A program made the translations under genes and the position numbers. From positions 1 through 20,358 of the forward strand of contig CAZSHI010000035.1 of the NCBI GenBank assembly GCA_964606735.1: a stretch of 20,358 bases of DNA, read 5' to 3'. Below, piece by piece: positions 7,433 to 15,278 of this stretch (the first letter of the stretch is position 1; every line of letters starts with the position of its first letter). The notes beneath the pieces are model-generated. The model saw nothing but the letters and a program-made list of their open reading frames with translations, searched no databases and was not told the DNA's origin. The DNA is from UBA5109 sp964606735. GTDB lineage: Bacteria > Pseudomonadota > Gammaproteobacteria > Pseudomonadales > Pseudohongiellaceae.

Positions 7433-8359
7433 TCAGAGGCGACTTTCACCATAAGCCAGGGCATTCCCCATGGCAGCTTTTGGCTGGGGGACCTTGGCAC
7501 CGCTTTGCGGCGAAACCGGAAATATAGCATTGATCTGACCGGTGCCGGAGCTGCCAAAATAAGGTGTGATGATTTCAACCGGCTGATCATAGTCAGACCA
7601 GCCCAAGGCACCCAGCAGCATCGCCGTATCGTGCATGAAGCCTTCGCCCTGTCCTTTGGCGGCATACTCTGGCAGCATTTCACAGAAAGTCGACCATTCG
7701 GCATTCTTCCACATCTCAACGACTTCGTGGTCCAGCCTTTCCAGAAAAGGACTCCAGATTTTGTTCAGGTATTCAGGCGCCGTGCCATTCTGGGCAAAGC
7801 GGTGAGACAGGGAACCACTGGCAAAAATGGCTACTGTTCCATCATAGTGTTTTTCCACAGCTTCACGTATGGCCCAGCCAAGGCGGGCGCTGTCATCCAG
7901 ATAATGCACCATGCATAAAGCGGATACGGAAATCGCCTTGAAATGATTGTCCTCGTTCATGTAACGCATTGGCACCAGAGTGCCGTATTCCGGATCCAGT
8001 GTGGTATCGACATGCACCAAGGTCTCAACACCCTGGGCATTGCACTCCTGGCCAAGGATTTTTCCCAGTTCCGGATTACCGGGCACGGAAAATTTCATGT
8101 TGTTGATGAAGTGAGGCAGCTCGTTACTGGTGTAGATGCCTTCGGCCAGCGGTCGGCAGTTGATGTGGTATCCCGAATTCACCAGCCAGTGTGTATCAAA
8201 GATGATAATGGTATCGACACCCAGTTCACGGCAACGACGGCTGATTTCCCGATGCCCTTCAATGGCAGCCGTGCGAATCCCCTTGGTTGGTCCATCAAGC
8301 TCCGACAGGTACATGGATGGCACATGTGTAATTTTTGCAGCCAGTGCTACTTTTCCCAT
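7433..8359 (-). CDS. hpaD: 3,4-dihydroxyphenylacetate 2,3-dioxygenase (extradiol, LigB-type)
   Basis: This enzyme opens homoprotocatechuate next to the hydroxyls, using Fe(II) and O2, to give 5-carboxymethyl-2-hydroxymuconic semialdehyde. The N-terminus closely follows E. coli HpaD/HpcB (Met-Gly-Lys, Ala-Leu-Ala-Ala-Lys-Ile-Thr-His-Val-Pro-Ser-Met-Tyr-Leu-Ser-Glu-Leu). Likely iron ligands are His12, His57 (Asp-Thr-His-Trp) and Glu239 (Gly-Glu-Gly-x-Met-His-Asp), with His186 (Ser-His-Arg) as the acid/base residue of the LigB family. The product is 308 residues, about 25 longer than the E. coli enzyme as I recall it. The excess is a C-terminal Ser/Pro/Lys/Gly-rich tail after Asn-Ala-Ile-Phe-Pro. 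AGGAG lies seven bases before the ATG. It is the fifth gene of the operon, 80 bp after hpaI. Confidence 0.95.
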   Translation of the reverse strand: MGKVALAAKITHVPSMYLSELDGPTKGIRTAAIEGHREISRRCRELGVDTIIIFDTHWLVNSGYHINCRPLAEGIYTSNELPHFINNMKFSVPGNPELGKILGQECNAQGVETLVHVDTTLDPEYGTLVPMRYMNEDNHFKAISVSALCMVHYLDDSARLGWAIREAVEKHYDGTVAIFASGSLSHRFAQNGTAPEYLNKIWSPFLERLDHEVVEMWKNAEWSTFCEMLPEYAAKGQGEGFMHDTAMLLGALGWSDYDQPVEIITPYFGSSGTGQINAIFPVSPQSGAKVPQPKAAMGNALAYGESRL

Positions 8360-8378
8360 GAGGGAACTCCTCTTGTGC

Positions 8379-8400
8379 GTCGCTTTCGGCTTACGACATT
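8379..8400. repeat. Possible remnant of the intergenic palindromic repeat between hpaI and hpaD
   Basis: The 22 bases read GTC, GCTTTCGGC, then TTAC and GACATT. They share those blocks with the repeat at 20301-20330 if a gap of about five bases is allowed, and form a GTCG/CGAC-ended dyad. In the 80-bp hpaI-hpaD gap it might affect the transcript. A chance match is possible. Confidence 0.3.
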
Positions 8401-8439
8401 ATCGGTCAGTTTTACCGGATTTTTACAGCTTTTGCAGCC

Positions 8440-9207
8440 TTATGACAGGTGCTGCTCGAGTAACTGTTTCGCTCCCCGTGCCAGAATCAGGGTATCGATG
8501 CCCAGCGCGAGGAATTGTACCCCGGATTTTTCATAGTGCCTGGCCAGTGCCGGATCACCAACCAGGGTACCTGCGGCCTTTGCACTGGCACCGATTTTTG
8601 CCAGGGCATTTTCCACGGCGGCAACAACATCGGGGTGTGAAGGGTTGCCAAGATGCCCCATGGAAGCTGCCAAATCAGCCGGGCCAATAAAAACACCATC
8701 GACGCCATCGACGGCGAGTATGGCATCCAGATTTTCCAGACCGCTGACAGATTCCACCTGCAGCAGCAAGCAGATTTCCTCATCGGCATGTTGCATGTAG
8801 TCGCTGACCTGGTTCCAGCGGGCTGCACGTGCCAGAGCCGTGCCAACGCCACGTTTCCCGGCTGGCGGGTAACGCACCGCATCGACCATGTCCTGTGCCT
8901 GTTCGGCATTTTCAATCATCGGAATCAGGAGACTGCGGGCACCCAGATCCAGTATCTGCTTGATCTGTGCCGCATCACCTACCACCAGGCGGACCACCGG
9001 GTGACTGGGGGTATTTTCAATGGCCAGCAATTGCTGGTGAATCGTGTTGAGATCATTCGGGGCATGTTCTGCATCAATCAGCAACCAGTCATAACCGCAG
9101 TGACCGCATAATTCTGCAGATATGGTGTTGCAAAAACCCAGCCAGAGACCGTATTGCTGCTGGCCGGCTCGCAGTGCCTGTTTAAATGAATTTTTTGTGT
9201 GTTGCAT
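8440..9207 (-). CDS. hpaI: 4-hydroxy-2-oxoheptanedioate aldolase
   Basis: This class II (metal-dependent) aldolase makes the last cut of the homoprotocatechuate pathway, giving pyruvate and succinate semialdehyde. The product is 255 residues, within a few of E. coli HpaI. Active-site residues line up with a constant shift of three: His48 (Asp-Ala-Glu-His-Ala-Pro), Arg73 (Val-Val-Arg), and metal ligands Glu152 (Gln-Val-Glu-Ser) and Asp178 (Gly-Pro-Ala-Asp-Leu). The block Arg-Tyr-Pro-Pro-Ala-Gly-x-Arg-Gly-Val-Gly is present. AGGAA is close to the ATG. It is the fourth gene of the operon, 17 bp after hpaH. Confidence 0.95.
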   Translation of the reverse strand: MQHTKNSFKQALRAGQQQYGLWLGFCNTISAELCGHCGYDWLLIDAEHAPNDLNTIHQQLLAIENTPSHPVVRLVVGDAAQIKQILDLGARSLLIPMIENAEQAQDMVDAVRYPPAGKRGVGTALARAARWNQVSDYMQHADEEICLLLQVESVSGLENLDAILAVDGVDGVFIGPADLAASMGHLGNPSHPDVVAAVENALAKIGASAKAAGTLVGDPALARHYEKSGVQFLALGIDTLILARGAKQLLEQHLS

Positions 9208-9224
9208 GTGTTCCTGCCTGTGCT

Positions 9225-10034
9225 TCAGGTGAATTGACAGCTGATTTCACCCAGCGGACCGTAATCGGCGAGAATCCGGTCGCCGGGCTGGACAATCACG
9301 GGTGCCGTGAAGGAGCCGGACAGCAGAATCTGACCCGGTTCCAGTGAAATACCGTGTGGCGCAAATCGTTTGGCCAGCCAGCAGATGCCCCGGGCCGGGT
9401 GTCCCATTACAGCTGCGGATAATCCAGTTTCTTCAATGACATCGTTTTTATAGAGGATGGCACCACTCCATTGCATGTCGATGTCGCCAGGGCAAAACTG
9501 CTGGTCGCCCACAATGATACCCCCATTGGCGGCATTGTCGGCAATGGTGTCCATGACGGTGCGCGTATAGCCGGTTTGCGGGTCCGTGCGATAGGAGCGG
9601 GCGGCTATCAATTCCAATGCCGGGACGATATAGTCCGTGGCTTCCAGGACTTCATCCACGGACACATTGTCGCCGGCCAGGCGTTTTTTCAGAACAAATG
9701 CCAGCTCCACTTCGATGCGCGGGTCAGTAAAATCGGACTGCCGAATCTGGCTGTGGTTGGCAAAATGCATGGATTGCAGGAGCACGCCAAAATCAGGACT
9801 GTCGATATGCATGGCACGCTGCATGACGCGTGAAGTTAATCCGATCTTGTAACCGATCAGATCATCGCCCTGATCCTGTTTTTTCCTGACCCAGGCAGAC
9901 TGAATGGCATAGGCATCATCCATATCCATATCCGGATAAGTCTGCGTCAGCGGAGAAATCTGTTCACGCTTCCGTTCTGCCTCGAACAGTGCCTCGGCAG
10001 CCGATTGAATTTGTACTTCGTTCAGTGTGCTCAC
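9225..10034 (-). CDS. hpaH: 2-oxo-hept-4-ene-1,7-dioate hydratase
   Basis: The enzyme adds water to the 2-oxo-heptenedioate to form the substrate of HpaI. The product is 269 residues, as in E. coli HpaH/HpcG. Metal ligands match with a shift of two: Glu108 and Glu110 (Arg-Ile-Glu-Val-Glu-Leu-Ala-Phe) and Glu141 (Pro-Ala-Leu-Glu-Leu). The signatures Gly-Tyr-Lys-Ile-Gly-Leu-Thr and Asp-Asn-Ala-Ala-Asn-Gly-Gly are present. The start is GTG at 10034, chosen because alignment to the family begins here and the next Met is residue 36. It follows the hpaF stop by three bases and has only a weak purine tract, so translation is probably coupled to hpaF. Confidence 0.94.
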   Translation of the reverse strand: MSTLNEVQIQSAAEALFEAERKREQISPLTQTYPDMDMDDAYAIQSAWVRKKQDQGDDLIGYKIGLTSRVMQRAMHIDSPDFGVLLQSMHFANHSQIRQSDFTDPRIEVELAFVLKKRLAGDNVSVDEVLEATDYIVPALELIAARSYRTDPQTGYTRTVMDTIADNAANGGIIVGDQQFCPGDIDMQWSGAILYKNDVIEETGLSAAVMGHPARGICWLAKRFAPHGISLEPGQILLSGSFTAPVIVQPGDRILADYGPLGEISCQFT

Positions 10035-10037
10035 AAG

Positions 10038-10424
10038 CTAGTCGTCCATATAATCCTGAATGTTATTTTTGTTGAATTTGTAAACGGCTTCGAGTTCGCG
10101 CAACTCGAATGACATGGCAACACCACGCTGTTCAAACAGTTCGCCAAAATGGGTCTCGAGTATGGCAAAAAAACTGTTGGCTGCCAGGTCTTTTTCATCT
10201 GCCGTTCTGCCAGCGCCGATCAGCACGCTCAAGTGAATGAAGACATGCTCGGGCTTGCCATCGGCGATGCGATACTCCCGGCATGGATAGGCACGGCTGC
10301 GGATGCCCTTGTAGGGAAAGATGCCGCTGTCTCTGGCTGCTGTGTGCAGATTTTCAAAAAGTCTCTGCAGTTGCAGTTGTTCAGCTGCTATGTTGTCTGA
10401 ATATTCAAGAACAAAATGTGCCAT
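10038..10424 (-). CDS. hpaF: 5-carboxymethyl-2-hydroxymuconate isomerase family protein lacking Pro1
   Basis: The family belongs to the tautomerase superfamily and interconverts isomers of 5-carboxymethyl-2-hydroxymuconate between the HpaE and HpaG steps. The 128-residue product follows E. coli HpaF/HpcD over its length: His-Phe-x-x-Glu-Tyr-Ser-Asp-Asn-Ile, Gly-Ile-Phe-Pro, Gly-Ile-Arg-Ser-Arg, Ile-Gly-Ala-Gly-Arg, and Phe-Asn-Lys-Asn-Asn-Ile near the end. The odd feature is the N-terminus. The codon after ATG is GCA (Ala), where family members have Pro, whose free amine is the general base after Met removal. No alternative start gives an N-terminal Pro, because the upstream frame overlaps hpaE without a Met-Pro. 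The stop of hpaE lies two bases upstream. The family call is sure; activity is uncertain. Confidence 0.9.
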   Translation of the reverse strand: MAHFVLEYSDNIAAEQLQLQRLFENLHTAARDSGIFPYKGIRSRAYPCREYRIADGKPEHVFIHLSVLIGAGRTADEKDLAANSFFAILETHFGELFEQRGVAMSFELRELEAVYKFNKNNIQDYMDD

Positions 10425-10426
10425 GC

Positions 10427-11953
10427 CTATTTACCCAGTTGCGGTACTCTGTGAGTGCCATGTGCCAGACAGATATTTTTGGTTTCCATATAAAAATCAA
10501 AACTGTAATCACCGCCATCACGGCCGATACCACTCATCTTGATGCCGCCGAAGGGAGAGGGCAGGTTGCGGTTGTTTTCAGAATTTACCCAGAGCATGCC
10601 GGTTTCGACCTTGTGGGCCATACGCATGGCACAGCCCTGGTCATTGGTCCATATGTAGGCAGCCAGACCATAGTCGGTATCATTGGCCAGGTCCACGGCT
10701 TCTTCTTCAGTATCGAAACTCATGGCGGTCAGTACCGGTCCGAAAATTTCTTCACGGGCGATCCGCATCTTGTTGTTGGCGCCAGTAAACAGGGTTGGCT
10801 GTACATAGTTACCTTTGGCATCAACATTGCTGCCTGTATATTTTTGTCCGCCCACGGCGATGGTGGCACCATCCTCTTTGGCGATATCCATGTAATTCAT
10901 GACTTTCTGGAAATGTGAGCTGTGTATCAGGGGGCCCACTTCGGTATCCGGATCGAGCGGGTGCCCGACTTTCAGGTTTTGTACGCGTTTTTCCAGAGCC
11001 TCCATGAAGCGCTCTTTAATACCGGACTGAACAAGTAAGCGGCTGCTGGAGGTGCAGCGCTGACCGTTGAGGCTGTATATCATGAATACCACGGCATCCA
11101 GCGCTCGTTCGAAGTCGGCATCATTGAAGACAATGACCGGGTTTTTACCTCCCAGCTCAAAATGGGTGCGTTTGAGTGTGTCCGCAGCCTGGCGCATGAT
11201 CATGCTGCCGGTGCGGGTCTCGCCAACCAGTGCAATGGCTTTGATGGCTGGGTGCTCGGTTAGCGCCTTGCCGGCAACTTCACCGAAACCATTGACCATA
11301 TTCCAGACCCCGGGGGGTATGCCGGCTTCCTCGCTGACCTCGGCCAGAATGGATGCCGTCAGTGGGCTCAATTCAGCCGGTTTATGTACTACGGTACAAC
11401 CGGCCGCCAGAGCAGGGGCGATTTTCCAGGTGGATAGCATGAACGGTGTATTCCAGGGGGTGATAATACCGACTGGGCCAATGGGTGAACGGATGGTCAG
11501 GTTGCTGTGTTCGCTCTGATACAGTGCCAGACCATTGGCGGCTTCCGGCGCCTTGTCGGCAAAAAAACGAAAGTTGGCAGCGCCACGCAGTGCTGCCTGT
11601 TTCATGAAGCGAATGGCTTGTCCGCAATCAACACTTTCCACCAGCGCAATTTCTTCAGCTCTTGCCACCACCAGATCGGCAAAACGGTTCAAGAGTTTTT
11701 TGCGTTCGGCGCCAGGCATGTCACGCCAGGCGGGGAAGGCTTGACGGGCTGCTTCGCAGGCATTGTTGATGTCAGTCAGCGTACCGGTGGCCACCTTGCC
11801 GATCGGTGAATTATCAATAGGGCTCAGGTTATCAAAGCTTTCGGACTGCCCGGCATCCGTCCAGCTGCCATTGATAAAATGCGTGGTCGTATTGTCACGG
11901 AAGCGTTGCAGGTATTTTTCAGCAAGTTTCTGGTTTTTGTTGAAATCGCTCAT
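10427..11953 (-). CDS. hpaE: 5-carboxymethyl-2-hydroxymuconic-semialdehyde dehydrogenase
   Basis: This NAD-dependent aldehyde dehydrogenase oxidises the ring-cleavage semialdehyde to 5-carboxymethyl-2-hydroxymuconate. The product is 508 residues. Expected ALDH residues are seen: Asn168 (Thr-Pro-Trp-Asn), Lys191 (His-Lys-Pro), general base Glu266 (Phe-Glu-Leu-Gly-Gly-Lys) and nucleophile Cys300 (Gly-Gln-Arg-Cys-Thr). The C-terminal Gly-Gly-Ile-Lys-Met-Ser-Gly-Ile-Gly-Arg-Asp-Gly-Gly block and Met-Glu-Thr-Lys-Asn-Ile are typical of HpaE and related hydroxymuconic semialdehyde dehydrogenases. It is the first gene of the seven-gene minus-strand operon. Its promoter at 11985-12013 contains a TAAC-NN-GTTA operator, leaving a leader of about 25 bases. 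Confidence 0.94.
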   Translation of the reverse strand: MSDFNKNQKLAEKYLQRFRDNTTTHFINGSWTDAGQSESFDNLSPIDNSPIGKVATGTLTDINNACEAARQAFPAWRDMPGAERKKLLNRFADLVVARAEEIALVESVDCGQAIRFMKQAALRGAANFRFFADKAPEAANGLALYQSEHSNLTIRSPIGPVGIITPWNTPFMLSTWKIAPALAAGCTVVHKPAELSPLTASILAEVSEEAGIPPGVWNMVNGFGEVAGKALTEHPAIKAIALVGETRTGSMIMRQAADTLKRTHFELGGKNPVIVFNDADFERALDAVVFMIYSLNGQRCTSSSRLLVQSGIKERFMEALEKRVQNLKVGHPLDPDTEVGPLIHSSHFQKVMNYMDIAKEDGATIAVGGQKYTGSNVDAKGNYVQPTLFTGANNKMRIAREEIFGPVLTAMSFDTEEEAVDLANDTDYGLAAYIWTNDQGCAMRMAHKVETGMLWVNSENNRNLPSPFGGIKMSGIGRDGGDYSFDFYMETKNICLAHGTHRVPQLGK

Positions 11954-11984
11954 GTTTTTGATCTCTGTATTGCTCTGGTAAATA

Positions 11985-12013
11985 AATATAACGTGTTAAG
12001 TAAATTTAAGCAA
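11985..12013 (-). promoter_or_regulatory. Predicted promoter of the hpaE-F-H-I-D-transporter-lactonase operon
   Basis: Read on the minus strand, a -35-like TTGCTT (12008-12013) is followed after exactly 17 bases by TATATT (11985-11990). Transcription would begin near 11978, about 25 bases before the hpaE ATG. The operator at 11989-11998 overlaps the -10 box by two bases and fills the end of the spacer. The -35 is poor, the -10 good. The layout matches the PQQ-dehydrogenase promoter at 16769-16797. Confidence 0.65.
11989..11998. promoter_or_regulatory. Predicted HpaR operator at the hpaE promoter
   Basis: TAAC-GT-GTTA, perfect 4-bp arms around two central bases. It is one of four such sites in the two divergent intergenic regions of the cluster. 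The position over the -10/spacer predicts repression. Assignment to the MarR-type protein encoded at 15279-15755 is inference. Confidence 0.65.
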
Positions 12014-12085
12014 ATATATTCCTTTATCCGGCATTTTTGGAGTATATACAGCAGAAAAAGCCATCAATTCCCGACCTCTTTCAGC

Positions 12086-12114
12086 TTTACAAATTAACGC
12101 GTTAATTATATTCT
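12086..12114 (+). promoter_or_regulatory. Predicted promoter of the aldehyde dehydrogenase/ThDP enzyme operon
   Basis: TTTACA at 12086-12091, a 17-base spacer, and TATTCT at 12109-12114. Transcription would start near 12121, giving a leader of about 46 bases. The spacer is almost entirely the 16-bp palindrome at 12092-12107. This promoter matches the one before hpaG (16657-16685, minus strand) at 26 of 29 positions. Confidence 0.75.
12092..12107. promoter_or_regulatory. Predicted HpaR operator at the aldehyde dehydrogenase promoter
   Basis: A perfect 16-bp palindrome, AATTAACG-CGTTAATT, containing TAAC-GC-GTTA. It is the longest and most symmetric of the four sites, and starts directly after the -35 box. 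Such a site between -35 and -10 is a classical position for a MarR-family repressor. Confidence 0.75.
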
Positions 12115-12166
12115 GGCTTGGAATCGATACAAATTCTGTCAACCATTCAGTTAAAAGACAACGATT

Positions 12167-13591
12167 ATGAAAACATACGAATGCACCATCAACGGAAAAT
12201 CAGTCTCTTCTGCAGAACATTTTGAGGTCCTTAATCCGGCCAACGAGGAAGTACTCGGATCGGTTGCCATCTCTAGTCCAGAGCAGGTTGACGAGGCTGT
12301 GCAGGCTGCCCGGGCAGCGCTGAAAGCCTGGGCCGCCAGAACCGATGACGATCGCAAAGCCATACTGATGCAGCTGGCTGAAGTACTCAAGGAAAACACG
12401 CCTTATCTGGCTGAAATCATTACCCGTGAACAGGGCAAACCGCTGGCCGGTCCCGGCTCAATGTTTGAAATGGGAGCCTGTGTTGCCTGGACAGAAGTCA
12501 CGGCTTCACTGGAGTTGCCGGTTGAGGTGGTTTTTGAAGATGAGACGCGCAGGGATGAATTGCACCGCAGCCCCATCGGTGTGGTGGGTGCCATCGCTCC
12601 CTGGAACTGGCCGCTGATGATCGCGATCTGGCAGATTATTCCTGCCCTGCGAATGGGTAACACTGTGGTCATCAAACCATCGGAATACACGCCCATCGGC
12701 ACCCTGGAGATGGTTCGCCTGATGAATACCGTCCTGCCTGCAGGGGTGCTCAATGTGGTTTGCGGCAAGGGGGATGTTGGTGCGCAACTGGTCAGTCATC
12801 CGGATGTTGACAAAGTCATGTTTACTGGCAGCAGTGCGACCGGTCGTAAAATCATCGAAGCTTCGGGCGGCAATATGGCACGCCTGACTCTGGAATGCGG
12901 CGGTAATGATCCGGCAATTATCCTGCCGGGTACAGAAATCGACAGTAAGGCGGGCGATCTGTTCTGGGGAGCCTTTATCAATATGGGACAGACCTGTGCC
13001 TGTGCCAAGCGCCTGTATGTGCATGAGGATGACTATGATACGGTTCTTGCTGCACTTGATGGTGTTGCATCACAAATGCCAATGGGAAATGGCATGGAAG
13101 AGAATATCCTGCTGGGACCGATTCAGAACCGAATGCAGTTCGATAAGGTCAATGCGCTTGTCGAAGATGCCAAAAGCCAGGGTGGCAGTGTGCACCGTGG
13201 CGGCAGCCCGCTGGAGGGAGCCGGCTATTTTTATCCGATCACCCTGATCGGGGGCTTGGATAATGGGCAGCGCCTGGTGGATGAAGAGCAGTTTGGTCCG
13301 GTTCTGCCGATTATCAAATACAAGACAGTGGAAGAGGCCATTGCCAAAGCCAACGACAATGTCAATGGTCTGGGTGCATCGGTCTGGTCTGATGATCTGG
13401 AAGCAGCAGCCACGGTTGCAGCGCAAATTGAAGCCGGAACGGTCTGGATCAACCAGCACGGTGCGGTACACCCGATGGTGCCTTTCGGTGGCGCCAAGGA
13501 CTCCGGTTACGGCGTCGAATTCGGCATTGAAGGTCTCAAGGCCGTTACCCAGCCTAAAATCATCAGCATCAAAAAGCCGGTTGCTGCCTGA
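12167..13591 (+). CDS. NAD(P)-dependent aldehyde dehydrogenase (AldA-like clade)
   Basis: The product is 474 residues of the ALDH superfamily, cytoplasmic, with Asn147 (Pro-Trp-Asn-Trp), Lys170 (Ile-Lys-Pro-Ser-Glu), Glu243 (Leu-Glu-Cys-Gly-Gly-Asn-Asp) and nucleophile Cys277 in Gly-Gln-Thr-Cys-Ala-Cys. The Gly-Gly-Asn-Asp in place of the common Gly-Gly-Lys, the Phe-Trp-Gly-Ala-Phe-Ile-Asn block and the C-terminal Gly-Val-Glu-Phe-Gly-Ile-Glu-Gly-Leu point to the AldA-like clade rather than HpaE or succinate semialdehyde dehydrogenases. It is the first gene of an operon with the ThDP enzyme 26 bp downstream. That pairing suggests a decarboxylase makes an aldehyde which this enzyme oxidises, perhaps 4-hydroxyphenylacetaldehyde to 4-hydroxyphenylacetate. 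Oxidation of succinate semialdehyde, the pathway end product, is the main alternative. Confidence 0.85.
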   Translation: MKTYECTINGKSVSSAEHFEVLNPANEEVLGSVAISSPEQVDEAVQAARAALKAWAARTDDDRKAILMQLAEVLKENTPYLAEIITREQGKPLAGPGSMFEMGACVAWTEVTASLELPVEVVFEDETRRDELHRSPIGVVGAIAPWNWPLMIAIWQIIPALRMGNTVVIKPSEYTPIGTLEMVRLMNTVLPAGVLNVVCGKGDVGAQLVSHPDVDKVMFTGSSATGRKIIEASGGNMARLTLECGGNDPAIILPGTEIDSKAGDLFWGAFINMGQTCACAKRLYVHEDDYDTVLAALDGVASQMPMGNGMEENILLGPIQNRMQFDKVNALVEDAKSQGGSVHRGGSPLEGAGYFYPITLIGGLDNGQRLVDEEQFGPVLPIIKYKTVEEAIAKANDNVNGLGASVWSDDLEAAATVAAQIEAGTVWINQHGAVHPMVPFGGAKDSGYGVEFGIEGLKAVTQPKIISIKKPVAA

Positions 13592-13617
13592 ACTCTTAAA
13601 GGATGACGTACTAAGAC

Positions 13618-15276
13618 ATGAAGACAGTGATGAGCGGTGGTCGGGCGATGGCGCTGGCTGCCAAAGCCAATGGAATAGAACGGATTTTCGGCATCCCGGG
13701 GGCGCAAATTTATCCCCTGTTTGATGCGTTTGGGCAGGAAGGTTTTGAAGTGATTGCACCCCGCCATGAACAGGCTGCGGCCTACATGGCCATGGGAGCA
13801 GCCAAGTCGACCGGCAAGCCTGCAGCCTTTTCGGTTGTTCCCGGCCCCGGGGTCCTGAATGCCAGTGCTGCGCTTTGCACGGCAATGGGAACCTGTTCCA
13901 AGGTGCTTTGCCTGACCGGTCAGGTACCATCCACCTATCTGGGTAGTGGCCGAGGCCATCTCCATGAACTGGAGGACCAGGCTGGCACCCTGAAAAGTCT
14001 GATCAAGGATGCGCTCAGAATCGATGACCCGGTGCAGACCTCAAGCATCATGAACCAGGCTTTTCAGATCATGGAAAGTGGACGTCCGGGCCCGGTTTCC
14101 GTGGAAATGTGCTGGGATACCATGGCTGAGGACTGTGCAATTGAGATCACTGAGGGTAATCAGACCAGTGAACAGCCTGTGCCTGATGCCGAGCAGGTGA
14201 AAGAGGCGGCCAGGGCCATTGCGGCTGCCCGCAAACCCATGATTATGGTCGGTGGCGGTGCGCAGGATGCCGCGGAAGAAGTGCTGGCTCTGGCTGAATT
14301 GCTAAACTGTCCTGTTATGTCTTTTCGAAGTGGTCGTGGAGTGGTAGCCGATGACCATCCGCTGGGGGTCTCACCGGTAGCTGCCCGCATACTCTGGGAA
14401 GAGTGTGATCTACTGGTCGGGATTGGCTCGCGCCTGGAAATGCCCTATATGCGCTGGGTTGCCGGTACCCGCTATCAGCAGAGACCCAATGATGAACGTA
14501 CCTTAATCCGGGTAGATATCGACCCGGCAGAGATGCAGCGCTTTATTCCCGATTATCCGGTACTGGCCGATGCGACTGAAGGCAGCAAGGCGCTGCTCAA
14601 TGAGCTGGAAAGCCTGGTGCAGCCGGATACACATCGACGCGATGAAATAGCCCAAGCCAAGGCCAGAGCCTGGCAGCTGATTCAGAAAGTACAGCCACAG
14701 ATGGATTACTTTTCCGTGATCCGTGAGGTGCTGCCACGTGATGGAATCTATGTGCCAGAACTCTCCCAGATGGGATTTGCCAGCTGGGTCGGTTGCCTGC
14801 CACTTTATCAAGCCCGAACCTATATTTCAGAAGGTTTTCAGGGAACCCTGGGTTTCGGTTTTCCGACAGCGCTGGGGGCTAAAGTGGCGAATCCGGACAA
14901 GGCGGTGTTATCGGTATCCGGCGATGGCGGTTTAATGTTCGGTGTGCAGGAACTGGCAACAGCAGCCCAGTACAATATCGGTCTGATCAGCCTGGTGTTT
15001 AATAACCGGGCTTACGGAAATGTCTTACGCGATCAGGATAATTTGTTTCAGGGACGCCATGTAGCATCTGACCTGAAAAACCCTGATTTCGTTAAACTGG
15101 CTGAAAGCTTTGGTGTGAAAGGTCTCAGGGTTTCATCACCGGCAGAACTGAAACCGCTGCTGGCACAGTCGGTGGACGCAGACCAGCCGGTTCTGATTGA
15201 GGTGGATATCAGTGGCGGACTGGAATCGCCGGCCTGGGAATTTATCAATATGTATACAGTACCCGGTTCAGACTAA
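13618..15276 (+). CDS. ThDP-dependent enzyme, acetolactate synthase/2-oxoacid decarboxylase-like
   Basis: The product is 552 residues with the three-domain layout of the family. The N-terminal pyrimidine-binding domain has the cofactor-activating Glu51 (Pro-Arg-His-Glu-Gln-Ala-Ala). The central domain runs from about 190 to 330 (Lys-Pro-Met-Ile-Met-Val-Gly-Gly-Gly). The C-terminal pyrophosphate domain has Gly435-Asp-Gly and Asn462-Asn463, the metal-binding GDG-x(n)-NN motif. Family members decarboxylate 2-oxoacids to aldehydes or condense them to acetolactate-type products; sequence alone does not decide. The setting next to an aldehyde dehydrogenase and under the same type of promoter as hpaG favours an aryl-2-oxoacid decarboxylase, for example of 4-hydroxyphenylpyruvate (inference). 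The ATG has only a distant AAAGGATG. Its stop is two bases from the convergent hpaR stop. Confidence 0.85.
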   Translation: MKTVMSGGRAMALAAKANGIERIFGIPGAQIYPLFDAFGQEGFEVIAPRHEQAAAYMAMGAAKSTGKPAAFSVVPGPGVLNASAALCTAMGTCSKVLCLTGQVPSTYLGSGRGHLHELEDQAGTLKSLIKDALRIDDPVQTSSIMNQAFQIMESGRPGPVSVEMCWDTMAEDCAIEITEGNQTSEQPVPDAEQVKEAARAIAAARKPMIMVGGGAQDAAEEVLALAELLNCPVMSFRSGRGVVADDHPLGVSPVAARILWEECDLLVGIGSRLEMPYMRWVAGTRYQQRPNDERTLIRVDIDPAEMQRFIPDYPVLADATEGSKALLNELESLVQPDTHRRDEIAQAKARAWQLIQKVQPQMDYFSVIREVLPRDGIYVPELSQMGFASWVGCLPLYQARTYISEGFQGTLGFGFPTALGAKVANPDKAVLSVSGDGGLMFGVQELATAAQYNIGLISLVFNNRAYGNVLRDQDNLFQGRHVASDLKNPDFVKLAESFGVKGLRVSSPAELKPLLAQSVDADQPVLIEVDISGGLESPAWEFINMYTVPGSD

Positions 15277-15278
15277 GC

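Noticed and set aside
10283..10918. Open frame of 211 codons on the plus strand
   Set aside because: Antisense to hpaE and hpaF, which carry full family signatures; no start signal of its own.
13070..13930. Long open frame of 286 codons on the minus strand
   Set aside because: It lies antisense across the end of the aldehyde dehydrogenase gene and the start of the ThDP enzyme gene; both have full conserved motifs. The antisense product has no recognisable domain.
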